Below, piece by piece: positions 4,713-5,358 of a stretch of DNA of 5,358 nucleotides (the stretch's first letter is position 1; every line of letters begins with the position of its first letter). The notes under the pieces are model-generated. The model worked only from the letters and a program-made list of their open reading frames with translations, ran no database searches and had not been told where the DNA came from. The stretch covers positions 1 through 5,358 of the forward strand of contig CANLED010000169.1 of NCBI GenBank assembly GCA_947489175.1, written 5' to 3'. Source of the stretch: Chitinophagaceae bacterium (lineage in GTDB: Bacteria; Bacteroidota; Bacteroidia; Chitinophagales; Chitinophagaceae). Made by a program: the position numbers and the translations under genes.

Positions 4713-5358
4713 TCAATTTTTATGAGCATGAATATACTGTCTTTCGTGTTCACACAAAAGTTCAAAAAGTTTCCAAGTAACAGAATTTGATGTGCATGGA
4801 GGATATACCGTTTCATCCAATTGACTTATAGGTACAATTCTTTTTGTTGAACTTGCGATGAATACTTCTTTGGCCAATTTCATTTCTTCCAACAAAATAT
4901 TTCGCTCTACAACCTGCATGCCTATTGCCTTTGAGATCTTAATGATATTTTTCCTGGTGATGCCTTTTAACATATTTTCAGCAGGCGTGATTAATTGATT
5001 ATGCTGGGTAACAATAAATACATTCGACCTCGGACATTCATTCACCATACCGTTGTGGTGATACAAAATATCATCAGCTTGCTTTTTTTTCATCCAAGGT
5101 TGCAGCCAAATGGCCATCAAATAATCCGTTGTTTTTACTTCGGATAATTGACGTTGATAATCATAGCTTGCTAACACAAATCCTGCATGATTGATACTAT
5201 CTGCTGGTGGTGTAATCTGCTGTTGCACTACCACCAAATTGGGTTCTCCAAGCTGATATCCATCCACAGAATCTCCTCCCGTCAACAACAAACGGATGCC
5301 CGAATTTTTCAACTTGTTCTCCTTGATCAAATGATGCACCACCATGGTTAAAGCATGC
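4713..5358 (-). CDS. Class IV aminotransferase (BCAT / D-amino-acid transaminase / ADC lyase-like), 5'-partial
   Basis: This is a PLP fold-type IV enzyme whose first part lies beyond the right edge. The frame stays open to 5358 (codons for HALT precede the Met at 5343-5345), so that Met is internal. About 214 residues are visible against a family length of about 270-300. Numbering from that Met, the visible landmarks are TGGDSVDGYQLGEPNLVV (22-39), the presumed PLP-binding lysine in SEVKTTDYL (K71), VNECPRSNVF with the cofactor-contacting Glu (E103), and LKGITRKNII (127-135, GITR phosphate-binding loop). The C-terminal EVFIASSTKRIVPIS (160-174) is also family-typical. Class IV members make or consume branched-chain or D-amino acids, or release p-aminobenzoate from aminodeoxychorismate. 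The visible part does not decide which, although the TGGxxxDGY region resembles BCAT-like members of Bacteroidetes. Its stop is 32 bases before the preferred phoD start. Confidence 0.88.
   Translation of the reverse strand, partial: HALTMVVHHLIKENKLKNSGIRLLLTGGDSVDGYQLGEPNLVVVQQQITPPADSINHAGFVLASYDYQRQLSEVKTTDYLMAIWLQPWMKKKQADDILYHHNGMVNECPRSNVFIVTQHNQLITPAENMLKGITRKNIIKISKAIGMQVVERNILLEEMKLAKEVFIASSTKRIVPISQLDETVYPPCTSNSVTWKLFELLCEHERQYIHAHKN

Noticed and set aside
1..5358. CRISPR array, tRNA, rRNA, riboswitch or insertion-sequence transposase
   Set aside because: I looked for regularly spaced repeats, tRNA-like cloverleaf elements and transposase motifs and saw none; the repeats present are irregular and of different families.

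Overview
The window looks like a chromosomal stretch of a Bacteroidetes bacterium, possibly from the Chitinophagaceae or relatives. The signs are a low GC content, almost no Shine-Dalgarno sequences, one very good match to the Bacteroidetes -7 promoter box (TAnnTTTG), and dispersed palindromic repeats of the kind common in that phylum. The phylum call is an inference from style, not from a marker gene. All real genes lie on the minus strand, so transcription runs from right to left.

Right part (3172-5358): two ordinary chromosomal genes. A class IV (PLP fold type IV) aminotransferase runs off the right edge, so its N-terminus is missing. It is followed by a PhoD-type metallophosphoesterase with a twin-arginine export signal. 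The two are close enough to be co-transcribed.

Middle (1305-3084): a two-gene AbiE module (type IV toxin-antitoxin / abortive infection). It consists of a DUF6088/AbiEi-type winged-helix antitoxin and an AbiEii nucleotidyltransferase toxin, coupled by a 4-bp ATGA overlap. In front of it is a perfect 9+9 bp inverted repeat containing a TAnnTTTG box, a good candidate for the autoregulatory operator. Directly behind that promoter, between it and phoD, lies a short decayed piece of a dinD-like gene (DNA-damage-inducible protein D) carrying a nonsense codon and a one-base frameshift. The module therefore sits on the scar of an older accessory gene.

Left part (1-1304): a broken RelE/HigB-like (Gp49/DUF891-type) toxin gene, of which only the C-terminal 62 codons survive, followed by its apparently intact XRE antitoxin. 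The toxin ends abruptly at about 650, next to a near-perfect 32-bp palindrome. From there to about 1147 the DNA is a patchwork of palindromic repeats: an inverted pair of GGTGGCT...AGCCACC elements, a dispersed-repeat-like segment, a strong hairpin and a repeat whose second copy lies at 42-103. The two copies of this last repeat bracket the wrecked toxin-antitoxin locus as same-strand repeats.

Overall the window shows the edge of an accessory/defence hotspot beside housekeeping genes: one intact AbiE system and the remains of at least two other accessory loci. I see no wholly new system. The most interesting points are the dinD scar, the abiE operator and the repeat-mediated loss of the toxin's 5' end.
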